Counted from the stretch's first letter, positions 8,986-16,981 are shown. The stretch is DNA of 32,961 bases from an uncultured Sphingomonadales bacterium (GCA_937863505.1 CALMGC010000051.1:1-32961); one strand, 5' to 3'. A program made the numbers and translations. Notes: a model not told the origin generated them from the letters alone.

Positions 8986-9780
8986 GTGAAACGAACTCAC
9001 CTTCCGCTCAACGGCCTGCGCGTCCTCGACGCCGCCGCCCGGCATCTCTCCTTCACACGCGCCGCCGACGAGCTCGCGGTGACGCCCGCCGCGGTCGGGC
9101 AGCAGGTGCGCGCGCTGGAGGAGACGCTGGGCGTGGTGCTGTTCCGCCGCACGACGCGTGGGCTGGAGCTGACGCCCGAGGGGGAGGCGGGGCTGGTGTC
9201 ACTGCGTGGCGGCTTTCTCCAGTTCGAGGAAGCGGTGCGCGCGATGCAGGCGGGGCAGTCGTCCAAATCGTTGACGATCGCCGCGCCGCGCGACGTGACG
9301 GAGAAGTGGCTGATGCCGCACCTCGCCCGGCTGGCGCGCGGCGACCGCGAGCTGCGCTTCCTCTTGGTCGCGACCGATGGCGAGCCCGACTTCACCGAAG
9401 CCAATCTCGATCTCGCGATCCGCTGGGCGGATGGGCCGGGTGATTACGAAGGGGAAGCGCTCGAGTCAGAAGGGCTGGTCGCGGTCGTTGCGCCCGACGG
9501 AGCCCGCGACGCGCCCGCGATCGCCTGGCCCGGCTGCCCGACCGAGGATGTGGGCGCGCCCGTTCGGGTCGCGGATGCGGGGCTGGCGATCGACGCGGCG
9601 GCGGAGGGGCTCGGTCGCGCGACCGTGCCCGAATTGCTCGCGCGACGCGATCTCGCGGCGGGGCGGGTGCGGGCGCTGGGCGAGCCCCGGCCCTCGCGGC
9701 TCGGCTATTGGCTCGTCGCCCCGCTCCCGCAATGGCGGCAGAAGAAGGTGCGCGCGCTGGTCAACGCGCTGACCGAATGA
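8986..9780 (+). CDS. LysR family transcriptional regulator (GcvA-like)
   Basis: This protein of about 264 residues begins with a winged helix-turn-helix (LNGLRVLDAAARHLSFTRAA, then ELAVTPAAVGQQVRALE) and continues into a short periplasmic-binding-protein-like effector domain. GcvA-type LysR members commonly start with an L-L/R-x-F/L-x-A-A-A-R-H pattern as here. The GTG at 8986 is the only start that keeps the full DNA-binding domain; its ribosome binding site (GGGGGAAGG) lies in the right arm of the inverted repeat at 8889-8980. The effector domain is shorter than the usual LysR length of about 300. The end overlaps the next gene as ATGA. Target genes are unknown. Confidence 0.88.
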   Translation: MKRTHLPLNGLRVLDAAARHLSFTRAADELAVTPAAVGQQVRALEETLGVVLFRRTTRGLELTPEGEAGLVSLRGGFLQFEEAVRAMQAGQSSKSLTIAAPRDVTEKWLMPHLARLARGDRELRFLLVATDGEPDFTEANLDLAIRWADGPGDYEGEALESEGLVAVVAPDGARDAPAIAWPGCPTEDVGAPVRVADAGLAIDAAAEGLGRATVPELLARRDLAAGRVRALGEPRPSRLGYWLVAPLPQWRQKKVRALVNALTE

Positions 9781-10019
9781 GCGAGGACTTGGCCGCATAC
9801 CGGCACGCGGCGGCGCGGGTGGCGAGGCCTTTGCGAGTCGCTGGGCTTGCTCTGACGATTTTGGCGCTGGTGCTGGCGATGTGGCCGGGCCTGTCCAAAG
9901 CGGTGCCGCTCGCGATCGCCGCGCTCGCGTTGCTGCACCTGCTCGCCGCGATCAGCGTCCGGCTGCGTCGCCCCAAGCCGCAAATGCCAGCGCCTGACTG
10001 GTTAACGCCACGAAGCTGA
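9777..10019 (+). CDS. Small two-helix membrane protein, unknown function
   Basis: An 80-residue frame starts at the ATG of an ATGA overlap with the LysR gene. It has two predicted membrane segments (about residues 19-37 and 42-60), a basic stretch RLRRPKP after the second, and a proline-rich tail. I do not recognise a family. The coupled start and matching codon bias make it a credible gene, probably in the same transcript as the regulator. Confidence 0.65.
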   Translation: MSEDLAAYRHAAARVARPLRVAGLALTILALVLAMWPGLSKAVPLAIAALALLHLLAAISVRLRRPKPQMPAPDWLTPRS

Positions 10020-10073
10020 GCACGGGAGCGCCCGCGTCCACGCGGTATCAGCCGCGTCGCATGGCTTACCCCG

Positions 10074-10331
10074 TCAGCGGCACATCAGCGATGACGCGTT
10101 CGGCAATCCGCTTAACCGATCGCTGCTTAATGTGCATTCATGCGTGCCTGCGGGAAGGGAAGCCGTCAGCACCAAATCGGTTCCCCGATAATGGCAGGCT
10201 ATATAAACGGGCCCGCGTATCCCTTGAAACGTCCAGCGACTCATCGGGCCGGAGCCATGTTGCTGCAACGTGGTCGGCGCAAGCTCCACTTGGTCCCGAA
10301 CGACGCCATCGTAGAAGCCGATCGAACTCAG
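10074..10331 (-). pseudogene. STY0301-family protein remnant (C-terminal portion)
   Basis: Reading down from 10331 on the minus strand gives about 85 residues with the pattern I know from STY0301-family proteins: GFYDG near the N-side, then W-x-F, YIACHYRGTDLVLT, LPAGTHEC and the closing GLP...C just before the stop at 10074. The C-terminus looks complete. The N-terminal part, including any signal peptide, is missing: immediately upstream the sequence belongs to a different gene in another frame. An ATG at 10472 opens this frame, but the residues before GFYDG there are out-of-frame translation of the neighbouring remnant. In this family the protein often lies just downstream of a BPSL0067-type gene, as here. 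Confidence 0.65.
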
Positions 10332-10528
10332 GCAGGGCTGGCATAGCGCCCGTCTTCGAAAGTGGCGATAGCGGCTCCTTTGGCCAGTCCGGTCAAACCG
10401 CGGACCGGAGCTCCTTGCCGCCAATTCGCGGTCAATGGCGCGCCCGTATAGTGCTGGACCAAAGCGACACATTGCCCGCTACCCACCTTTGCAGTGCCCT
10501 CAAGGTCTTCGACTTTGGTGTAAACATA
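10328..10528 (-). pseudogene. BPSL0067-family amidase-like remnant (N-terminal portion, start lost)
   Basis: On the minus strand from 10528 the frame reads YVYTKVEDLEGT, then KVGSGQCVALVQHY, a W-R-x-G segment and AIATFEDGRYASPA before TGA at 10330-10328. This is the N-terminal half of the BPSL0067 family, whose first residues are usually M-A-Y-V-Y-x-K-V. The cysteine in GQC is the likely nucleophile of an NlpC/P60-like amidase. Here the start is destroyed: TAA stands directly before the YVY codons. The frame breaks just where the family continues with its histidine motif (GNHAAFY), which is absent. A deletion appears to have joined it out of frame to the STY0301-like remnant. From memory, BPSL0067-type proteins include type VI amidase effectors of the Tae2 type. 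Confidence 0.65.
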
Positions 10529-10594
10529 TTACGGTGGCAGCATCGGCATACTAATTACCCCCGCTCTGACACTATCAGTATAGGCTACACCGCT

Positions 10595-11446
10595 TCAGTT
10601 CTTGAGCTTCCACCCGCGCCGGAGCAGCGTGTAGCACAACAGCCCCAGCGCCACATCTAGCCCCAACACCACCGCGCCGCCCAGCAGCACCGGCGAGTCG
10701 GCGACGCCGAGGAACCCGAACCGGAAACCGGAGATGATGTAGAAGAACGGGTTCACATGGCTGAACGCCCTGAACGCGGGCGCGAGGTGCGTGACCGAGT
10801 AGAACGTGCCCGACAGCAGGGTCAGCGGCGCGATGGCGAAGTTCTGCACCGCCGCGGCATGGTCGAACTTCTCCGCCCAGATCGACGTCAGCACGCCCAC
10901 CAGCGCCAGCAGCACCGCGCCGAACACGCCGAACCACAGGATCGCGAACGGCTGCACCGGCGTGACATGCACCCCCGGCCACAGCGCCATCGCCACCCAC
11001 ACCGCCGCGCCGACACACGCCGCGCGCGTCACCGCGCCGCCGACCATCGCCGCCAGCAGCTCCGCGCTCGACAGCGGCGGCATGAGGTAATCGACGATCG
11101 TCCCCTGGATCTTGCCCACCAGCAGCGAAAAGCTGGCATTGGCGAACGCGGTCTGGAGCATTCCCATCACGATCAGCCCGGGGGCAATGAAGTCCGCGAA
11201 CGGCACCGTGGCCGCGCCGACGTGCACCGGCTGCCGCCCGCCGGTCGCGACGGTGAAGATGATCAGGAACAGCAAGGTGGTGATCGCGGGCGCCCAGATC
11301 GTCTGCAGCTGCACCTTGAAAAAGCGGCGCACTTCCTTGACATAGAGTGTCTTGAGCCCGCCCCAATTCACTTGCCGGATCACCGGTACGCCGGGGGCGG
11401 CTCGTATCGCCGATACGTTTTCGCCGAAGGGGGGCTGGCTGCTCAT
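10595..11446 (-). CDS. ABC-2 type transporter permease (YadH-like)
   Basis: This 283-residue inner-membrane protein has six hydrophobic segments and the ABC-2 permease signature (YVKEVRRFFKVQLQTIWAP near residues 34-52, then PGLIVMGMLQTAF and the late segment NPFFYIISGFRFGFLG). It is the membrane half of an exporter of the DrrB/NodJ/YadH kind. I chose the start at 11446 (MSSQPPF); the longer frame runs into gcrA. No ATPase gene adjoins it: gcrA is divergent on one side and the relic at 10074-10528 lies on the other, so its ATP-binding partner must be elsewhere. The substrate is unknown. Confidence 0.88.
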   Translation of the reverse strand: MSSQPPFGENVSAIRAAPGVPVIRQVNWGGLKTLYVKEVRRFFKVQLQTIWAPAITTLLFLIIFTVATGGRQPVHVGAATVPFADFIAPGLIVMGMLQTAFANASFSLLVGKIQGTIVDYLMPPLSSAELLAAMVGGAVTRAACVGAAVWVAMALWPGVHVTPVQPFAILWFGVFGAVLLALVGVLTSIWAEKFDHAAAVQNFAIAPLTLLSGTFYSVTHLAPAFRAFSHVNPFFYIISGFRFGFLGVADSPVLLGGAVVLGLDVALGLLCYTLLRRGWKLKN

Positions 11447-11497
11447 CGCGCATTCGCGTAACCGCCGCCGCCGCCGCCCGCAACCCGGCGCACGGGA

Positions 11498-12178
11498 ATG
11501 ATGACCATGATGACCTGGACCGACGAGCGGATCGAGACGCTCAAGAAGATGTGGGAAGCGGGGCAGACCGCGAGCCAGATCGCCGAGGAGCTGGGCGGGG
11601 TGAGCCGCAATGCGGTGATCGGCAAGGCGCACCGGCTCGAGCTGCAGGCGCGTCCCTCGCCGGTGAAGCCAAACGAGCCCGCTGCGCCGCCGCTTGAGCC
11701 CGAGCCCGTGGTGGCCGCGCCGGAGCCGGAGCCGGAGCCGGAGGTCGAGGCGGAGCCGGAGCCCGAGGTGGAAGCCGATATCGAGACCGCCGACGACATC
11801 GCGTCGCCCGTGCCCGTCATCGCCGCGCCGATGCCGCCGCGCGAGCCGGTGCTGCGCTCGGTCGGTCCCGGCGGCTTCCTTCGTCAGGCCCCCGGCGAGC
11901 AGCAGCCGCCAAGCTCGCCCGCGCCGCCGCGCCGGCTCGTTCCCGCGCGGCCCTCACCCGACATCGCGGGCAAGACCGGGCTGCTCGACCTCAACGACAA
12001 AATCTGCAAATGGCCGCTCGGCCATCCGGGCGAGCCCGACTTCCACTTCTGCGGCGAGAAGGTGAATCCAGGCTTCCCCTACTGCGTCGACCATTGCGGC
12101 CACGCGTACCAGGCGCAGCTCCCCCGCCGCGACCGCCGCGCGCCCCCGCTGCCGTTCGGGGGGCCGAGGGCGCGGTGA
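11498..12178 (+). CDS. gcrA: GcrA cell cycle regulator
   Basis: GcrA binds methylated GANTC sites together with sigma-70 RNA polymerase and times S-phase gene expression in alphaproteobacteria. The N-terminus WTDERIETLKKMWEAGQTAS is the classic GcrA helix-turn-helix, followed by NAVIGKAHRL and the basic SPVKPNEP segment. The C-terminal domain (about residues 165-212) holds CKWPLGHPGEPDFHFCG and PYCVDHCGHAYQ, the cysteine/histidine pattern of the family. Between them is a linker of about 100 residues dominated by Glu-Pro-Glu-Ala repeats, making the protein longer (226) than Caulobacter GcrA (about 173). ATGs at 11498, 11501, 11507 and 11510 are all possible starts; GGGA at 11494-11497 best fits 11507. 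It is divergent from the ABC permease. Confidence 0.95.
   Translation: MMTMMTWTDERIETLKKMWEAGQTASQIAEELGGVSRNAVIGKAHRLELQARPSPVKPNEPAAPPLEPEPVVAAPEPEPEPEVEAEPEPEVEADIETADDIASPVPVIAAPMPPREPVLRSVGPGGFLRQAPGEQQPPSSPAPPRRLVPARPSPDIAGKTGLLDLNDKICKWPLGHPGEPDFHFCGEKVNPGFPYCVDHCGHAYQAQLPRRDRRAPPLPFGGPRAR
11720..11743 (+). repeat. Hexamer tandem repeat inside gcrA
   Basis: Four exact copies of the hexamer CCGGAG encode Pro-Glu repeats in the GcrA linker, with a further imperfect copy group at about 11751-11770. In-frame hexamer repeats of this kind can change copy number by replication slippage without breaking the reading frame. Confidence 0.85.
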
Positions 12179-12184
12179 GACCGC

Positions 12185-12213
12185 ACGGGAAGGGGCCTAT
12201 AGTCCCTTCCCGT
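12185..12213. terminator. Bidirectional stem-loop between gcrA and the ceramide-synthase-like gene
   Basis: A perfect ten-base-pair stem (12185-12194 with 12204-12213, ACGGGAAGGG paired to CCCTTCCCGT) closes a nine-base loop. The loop contains the stop codon of the minus-strand gene at 12197-12199. It lies between two convergent genes, seven bases after the gcrA stop. There is no long T tract on either side, so it is a plausible but not classical intrinsic terminator. Confidence 0.65.
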
Positions 12214-13351
12214 AAACCTGGTAGACTTTGTTGACGCGGCTCTGGATGGTTTCCGCGATCGAGCGCATCCCTTGGTTGTCCTCGAGAATCCAGCCGATCT
12301 CGCCGCGGCTTGCGCCATAGCGGTCCACCGACGCGCGGCGGATATATTCGATCATCATGAAGGCGAGCTGCGAGGCCATGCGCGAGGCTTGCAGCTCCTT
12401 GACGACGCCCATCAACGGCACGCGCATTGTCCGCACCTTGGGCTTCCTCAGCCATAGCAGCAGCTTGGCCCAGCCGAACGGCAGCAGCTCGCCGCTCAGC
12501 GGCTTGATCGCCTCGTTGAGGTCGGGGAGCGTAATCATGAACGCAACGGGCTTGCCGTCCAGCTCGGCGATGCGGATCAGGTCGTTGAACACGATCGGCT
12601 TCAGCTTGACGCCGACATCGTCGATCTCGGGCTCGGTCAGCGGCACGAAGCCCCAATTGTCGCTCCACGCGTCGTTGAGGATGCCGAGGATGATCTCCGC
12701 TTCCTGCTTGAACTTGCGCTTGTCGACCTCGCGGATATGGATGCGCGAGTTCTTCTCGCCCGAGGCGATGATCCGCTTCACGATCGGCGGGAACTCCTGC
12801 GTGATGTCGAGATCATAGGTGAGCAGGCGTTTCTCGCAGGCATAGCCGGCGCGCTCGACCCACGCTTGGTACTCGGGCCTGGCATGGCCCATCATGATCG
12901 TCGGCGGGTGGTCGTGTCCTTCGGTCAGCAACCCCGGTTCCTCCCAGATCGATTGCGACACGGGGCCGAGCGCGCGGCTCATCCCTTCCTTGCGCAACCA
13001 CGCTTCCGCGCGGGCGAGCAGGGCGGTGAACACGCCCTCGTCCTCGGCATCCATCAGCCCCCAAAAGCCGACGCCGGGCCCGAACCCCTGCGCGGCGTCC
13101 ATCGACAACGCGAGCGTATCGATATGTGCGGAGATGCGGCCCACCACCTTGCCGCCGCGCTCGGCCAGGAAAAGCTGAGCGCGCGCATGGCTGTACCAGC
13201 CGTTTCTCTCGGGAGTTATCAAGCCCAGCGCCTCGCCCTTCAACGGCGGAACCCAGGCGGGGTCGTCCTTGTACAGGCGAAACGGCAAGTCGACGAACGC
13301 TTTACGATCGCGCTTGGTCTTGACCTCGCGGATGGTGACTTGGTCGGTCAT
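12197..13351 (-). CDS. GNAT-fold protein, probable bacterial ceramide synthase (bCerS)
   Basis: This 384-residue cytoplasmic protein has a GNAT-like acyltransferase fold and no membrane segments. It begins with VTIREVKTKRDRKAFVDLPFRLY, continues with VPPLKGEALGLI and FLAERGGKVVGRISAHID (the central GNAT strands), and repeats a second GNAT-like half ending in RYGASRGEIGWILEDNQGM. Databases often label this family simply N-acetyltransferase or dATP pyrophosphohydrolase. Caulobacter CCNA_01212, which N-acylates 3-ketosphinganine as bacterial ceramide synthase, is as I recall a protein of this type. The serine palmitoyltransferase, carrier protein and CerR-like genes 4-7 kb away support that role; the exact match needs an alignment. 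The start at 13351 (MTDQVTIREV) avoids an upstream extension that does not fit. Confidence 0.65.
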   Translation of the reverse strand: MTDQVTIREVKTKRDRKAFVDLPFRLYKDDPAWVPPLKGEALGLITPERNGWYSHARAQLFLAERGGKVVGRISAHIDTLALSMDAAQGFGPGVGFWGLMDAEDEGVFTALLARAEAWLRKEGMSRALGPVSQSIWEEPGLLTEGHDHPPTIMMGHARPEYQAWVERAGYACEKRLLTYDLDITQEFPPIVKRIIASGEKNSRIHIREVDKRKFKQEAEIILGILNDAWSDNWGFVPLTEPEIDDVGVKLKPIVFNDLIRIAELDGKPVAFMITLPDLNEAIKPLSGELLPFGWAKLLLWLRKPKVRTMRVPLMGVVKELQASRMASQLAFMMIEYIRRASVDRYGASRGEIGWILEDNQGMRSIAETIQSRVNKVYQVYGKGL

Positions 13352-13452
13352 GTCGGTCCCCCGTTCGTGCTTGCCCGCGACTGTACCCGGCGCGGGCGAT
13401 GCCGAAAAGGGCGGGTCTCGCATCGCCGCGAAGTCGCCATTATGTGCGGGCA

Positions 13453-14538
13453 ATGGACCGAGTTATGACGACGCTTGCCTTCTCTCGTGCGGCTCCGGCG
13501 GACAGGCCGGCGCGGGAGCGTGTCGCCGACGACAAGACGATGCTGCGGACGGCCGCCGAACTGACGCGTGATCTTAACGCGCCCCGCCGGGCGGTATACT
13601 GGGGTGACATGCTGGGCTCGGCCGCGCTCGGCTATGGCGCGCTGGCGGGGGCGGTGCTGTTGCCGGGCGGGTGGGCGATCGTCGCGGGGGTGGTCGCGGT
13701 GCTGGCGCTGTACCGGGCGAGCTTGTTCATTCACGAGATCAGCCACATGCGCCATGCCGCGGTGCCCGGCTTCAAGGCGGGGTGGAATGCGATGATCGGC
13801 GTGCCCCTGCTCGCGCCGAGCTTCATGTATGAGGGTGTTCACAACCTCCACCACGCGCGGACGCGGTACGGGACGGTGGACGACCCCGAATACCTCCCGC
13901 TCGCGTTGATGAAGCCGTGGACGGTGCCGCTGTTCGTCGCGCTGGCCGCGCTCGCTCCGGTGGGGTTTCTCCTTCGCTATGCGTTGCTGACGCCGCTGTC
14001 GTTGGTCGTGCCGGGGTTGCGGCGTGCGGTGGTGGAGCGCTTCTCGTCGCTGGCGATCAATCCGCAGTTCCGCCGCCGGATGCCGGAAGGCGCGGCCGGG
14101 CGCGAAATGCTGCGGCTGGAGCTCGCCGCGAGCGCGTGGGCGATCGCACTCGTCGCGCTTGTCGCGACGGGCGTCGTGCCGCTGCGCGCGATTGCCATCG
14201 CGTTGCTCGTGCTGTCGGCGGTGATGGTGCTGAACCAGGTGCGCACACTCGTCGCGCACCTTTGGGAAAATGACGGCGAGGCGATGAGCGTCACCGCGCA
14301 ATATCTTGACTCGGTCAACGTGCCGCCGCCGACGCTGCTGCCCGCTTTGTGGGCCCCGGTGGGGCTCCGCTACCACGCGCTCCATCACCTGCTGCCGGGG
14401 CTGCCGTATCATTCGCTGGGCGAGGCGCATCGGCGGCTGGCGCGCGCGGTGGACGCGGGCTCGCCCTATCACCGTGCGAGCTATGCCGGGCTGCCCGGAC
14501 TGCTCGGCAAGCTGGTGCGGAGCACGGTCGGGCGTTGA
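13453..14538 (+). CDS. Membrane fatty acid desaturase family protein
   Basis: This integral membrane di-iron enzyme of about 361 residues has four or more hydrophobic segments. The three histidine clusters of the desaturase/hydroxylase superfamily are visible: HEISHMRH (about residue 96), HNLHH (about 132) and HALHHLLPGLPYH (about 308). Such enzymes introduce double bonds or hydroxyl groups into acyl chains. The start may be the ATG at 13453 or the one at 13465. It is divergent from the ceramide-synthase-like gene and stops one base before the convergent lptG stop. Placement inside a sphingolipid-rich block makes a sphingoid-base or N-acyl-chain desaturase possible, which is inference only. 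Confidence 0.85.
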   Translation: MDRVMTTLAFSRAAPADRPARERVADDKTMLRTAAELTRDLNAPRRAVYWGDMLGSAALGYGALAGAVLLPGGWAIVAGVVAVLALYRASLFIHEISHMRHAAVPGFKAGWNAMIGVPLLAPSFMYEGVHNLHHARTRYGTVDDPEYLPLALMKPWTVPLFVALAALAPVGFLLRYALLTPLSLVVPGLRRAVVERFSSLAINPQFRRRMPEGAAGREMLRLELAASAWAIALVALVATGVVPLRAIAIALLVLSAVMVLNQVRTLVAHLWENDGEAMSVTAQYLDSVNVPPPTLLPALWAPVGLRYHALHHLLPGLPYHSLGEAHRRLARAVDAGSPYHRASYAGLPGLLGKLVRSTVGR

Positions 14539-14539
14539 G

Positions 14540-15631
14540 CTATTCCTCGGTGCGTACCAGCACGCTCTCGCCTATAAGCAAGAACATCAGGAACGGTGCC
14601 CAAGCCGCGAGGAACGGCGGGTAAGCACCCAGATTGCCCATCGCCAGCGCGAAATTGTCCGCGACGAAGTACGCGAAGCCGAGCGCCATGCCGATCACCG
14701 CGCGCACGAACAGCTGCCCCGATCGCGCCAGCCCGAACGCCGCCACCGCGCCGAGCAGCGGCATCAGCACCGCCGAGAGCGGCCCCGACAGCTTATGCCA
14801 GGCCGAGCCCTCCAGCGCCTTGGTCGGGCGGCCCGCGTCCGACAGGTCGCCGATCGCGGAGCGGAGCGCGCCGAACGACATCGAATCGGGGTCTACCGTC
14901 GCCAGCGTGAACTGGTCAGGCCGCACCCCCTCGGCGACATGCAGCGCCGGAAACCGCGTCTGCCTGTCCTTCGCCACGTCGAAGCGCCGCGCGGGGAAGA
15001 TGTGCCAGCCCTCGCCGTCGCGCACCCCGCGCGGGGCGGTGATGATCGACACCAGCCGTCCGCCCGTCCGGTCGTAGATGGTGACGCCCGTCAGCGTCGC
15101 CGCCGGTCCGCGGCCCTTGACCTGGTCGGCCTGGACAAGGTCGTCGCCGTCGAGCACCCACACGTTGCTCCGGTCGCCGCGATCGGTCGGCACTGCGCCA
15201 TACTCGACCAGCTGCCATTGCGTCAGCACGCCCGTGGCGCGGCTGACGACGCGGTCGTTGAACGCGAACGACAGCGCCGCGACGCCGAGGCTCGCAACCA
15301 GCAACGGCGCGAGCACCTGATGCGCGGACATGCCCGCGCCCTTGAGCGCAATCACCTCGCTGTTGGTGTTCATCTGCCAGAAGGTGACAAGCGTTCCGAG
15401 CAGTACCGCATAAGGCGTTGCAAAGGCGACCACCTGCGGCAAACGGAGCGACACGTAGCGCCACACCTCGGCCTCGCTGTTGCCCGGGTGCGCGAGAATC
15501 TTACCCGACTCGCTCAGCACCGCGAGCATCGTCAGCACCAGCGTCATGCCCGCGAGGATCGCGAACACGCGTACGAGGAACAGCCGCGCCATGTAGAGGG
15601 CGACCGTGCGCGAGGGGAACAGCCCGCTCAT
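14540..15631 (-). CDS. lptG: LPS export permease LptG
   Basis: LptG is one of two membrane subunits of the LptB2FG extractor that pulls lipopolysaccharide from the inner membrane. The 363-residue protein has the YjgP/YjgQ architecture: three membrane segments at the N-terminus (LVRVFAILAGMTLVLTMLAVL, then TPYAVLLGTLVTFW), a periplasmic beta-jellyroll, and three C-terminal segments (SAVLMPLLGAVAAFGL, VIGMALGFAYFVADN, APFLMFLLIG). Its start at 15631 overlaps the lptF stop by four bases (ATGA). In glycosphingolipid-bearing sphingomonads the cargo may be different; see findings. Confidence 0.92.
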   Translation of the reverse strand: MSGLFPSRTVALYMARLFLVRVFAILAGMTLVLTMLAVLSESGKILAHPGNSEAEVWRYVSLRLPQVVAFATPYAVLLGTLVTFWQMNTNSEVIALKGAGMSAHQVLAPLLVASLGVAALSFAFNDRVVSRATGVLTQWQLVEYGAVPTDRGDRSNVWVLDGDDLVQADQVKGRGPAATLTGVTIYDRTGGRLVSIITAPRGVRDGEGWHIFPARRFDVAKDRQTRFPALHVAEGVRPDQFTLATVDPDSMSFGALRSAIGDLSDAGRPTKALEGSAWHKLSGPLSAVLMPLLGAVAAFGLARSGQLFVRAVIGMALGFAYFVADNFALAMGNLGAYPPFLAAWAPFLMFLLIGESVLVRTEE

Positions 15632-16821
15632 GCGGTCGCCTCGCGCCGCCCCGGCAACCAGCGCCCGATCGCGCGGCCGAGCTTGGCGAACCCGCGCTCT
15701 AGCCCGCCGATGGGCTGCCCGCCCGGCACATAGGCGATGGTCCGATACATCCACAGCACCAACGCGGCGAAGAGGGCGAACGGTCCCCACAGCGCCAGCG
15801 TCGGATCGACCTTGCCGAGCGCGCCGAGCGAGTCGCCATACTGGTTCACCTTGTGATAGGTGACGACCATCACGATCGCGAGGAACACGCCGAGCGCGGA
15901 GGACGACCGCTTGGGCGGGACGCCGAGCGCGATGCCGAGCAGCGGCATCAGGAAGATCGACACGATCTCCGCGACGCGGAAGTCCCACTCGGCGCGATAG
16001 GTGTCGCGCTGCTCGCGCGTCGCGTCCTTGTTGCGACCGAGGCGGCGGAGCTCGGGCAAGGTAAGCTCCAGATTCTGCTCGCCGCGTTGCCGGAAGGCCT
16101 CGAACTTGGGCAGGTCGATCGGCAGGTCGTGCGAGGTGAAGGTGAGCACGCGCGGCTGCGGGAAGTCGGCGCGGTTGTGGATCAGCACACCATTGCTGAG
16201 CCGGAACACGATGGTGTCGGGATCGGGGCTGGCGAGAAAACGCCCGCGATCGGCGGTGATGCCGACCCAGTCACCCTTGCTCGACAGCGCCTGGACGAAG
16301 ATACCGGTCAGCTGCCGCCCTTCGTCATGGCTCTGCTCGACCCTGAGCGTCATCCGCTTGCCCAAGTGGGTGAACTCGCCGACCTTGATCGACGCGCCGA
16401 GCGCGCCCGTCCGCAGTTCAAACTTTAGCCGCTCGTACCGATAGCGCGCTTTGGGCTGGACATAGCCGACGATCGCGAAGTTGAGCAGCGCCAGCCCGAT
16501 CGCGAACAGGTACGGTACGCGCAGCAACCGCGTATAGCTTAGCCCCACGCCGCGCATGACGTCGAGCTCCGACGATCCCGCGAGCCGGCGGAACGCGAGC
16601 AGCACGCCGAGCAGCAGCCCGATCGGGATGCCGAGCCCGAGATATTCGGGCAAGAGGCTCGCCAGCATTCGCCAAACCACCGCGACCGGGCCGCCCTCGA
16701 TGGCGACGAACTGGAACAGGCGCTGCATCCGGTCGAGCACCAGCAGCGCGGCCGCGATGATCAAGGTGGAGAAGAGCGGCACCGCGATCAGCCGCGCCAT
16801 GTAACGATCGATCGACTGCAT
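15628..16821 (-). CDS. lptF: LPS export permease LptF
   Basis: This is the partner of LptG in the LptB2FG complex. The protein of about 397 residues starts with IDRYMARLIAVPLFSTLIIAAAL, the usual LptF opening, followed by LASLLPEYLGLGIPIGLLLG and the RLAGSSELDVMRGVGLS coupling helix that contacts the ATPase LptB. A periplasmic domain and three terminal segments (AEIVSIFLMPLLGIALGVPP, AIVMVVTYHKVNQYG, LWGPFALFAALVLW) follow. I prefer the ATG at 16821 because family members start just before IDRY; a GTG at 16863 would add 14 residues. LptB is not in the window. Confidence 0.92.
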   Translation of the reverse strand: MQSIDRYMARLIAVPLFSTLIIAAALLVLDRMQRLFQFVAIEGGPVAVVWRMLASLLPEYLGLGIPIGLLLGVLLAFRRLAGSSELDVMRGVGLSYTRLLRVPYLFAIGLALLNFAIVGYVQPKARYRYERLKFELRTGALGASIKVGEFTHLGKRMTLRVEQSHDEGRQLTGIFVQALSSKGDWVGITADRGRFLASPDPDTIVFRLSNGVLIHNRADFPQPRVLTFTSHDLPIDLPKFEAFRQRGEQNLELTLPELRRLGRNKDATREQRDTYRAEWDFRVAEIVSIFLMPLLGIALGVPPKRSSSALGVFLAIVMVVTYHKVNQYGDSLGALGKVDPTLALWGPFALFAALVLWMYRTIAYVPGGQPIGGLERGFAKLGRAIGRWLPGRREATA

Positions 16822-16981
16822 GGGCTGGCGGACGGGCTCGCGGACGGGAACGGCGTGGGGCACAAGCTATAGGTGGGGGACGCGCGCCCGTCAGCTTTAT
16901 TCGGCGGCGATCACCTCGGGCGCGCGGGTCGTCGCAGGGGCTTCCGCTCACTGCGCTGGCGGTAAGCGCGGCCGCATTTAA
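16822..16981. other. Gap between lptF and spt: no intact gene seen
   Basis: This stretch of about 160 bases holds the lptF upstream region and the spt downstream region. On the minus strand a short open stretch ending at a TAA at 16899-16897 encodes a tail of the form APEVIAAE, a common type of protein C-terminus in this lineage, but it is cut off upstream by a stop at about 16948. It could be the last trace of a deleted gene or chance. No terminator hairpin with a T tract was seen. Confidence 0.35.

Noticed and set aside
10061-10660. A 199-residue plus-strand open frame in the gap after the small membrane gene
   Set aside because: It is antisense to the recognisable BPSL0067 and STY0301 remnants and shows no family signal itself.
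14306-15733. A 475-residue plus-strand open frame
   Set aside because: It runs antisense to lptG and overlaps the desaturase end; the translation is a low-complexity Arg/His/Glu shadow.
16897-16950. C-terminal tail of a deleted gene between lptF and spt
   Set aside because: Only about 16 codons remain open; the APEVIAAE-like ending is suggestive but too short to support a pseudogene call.
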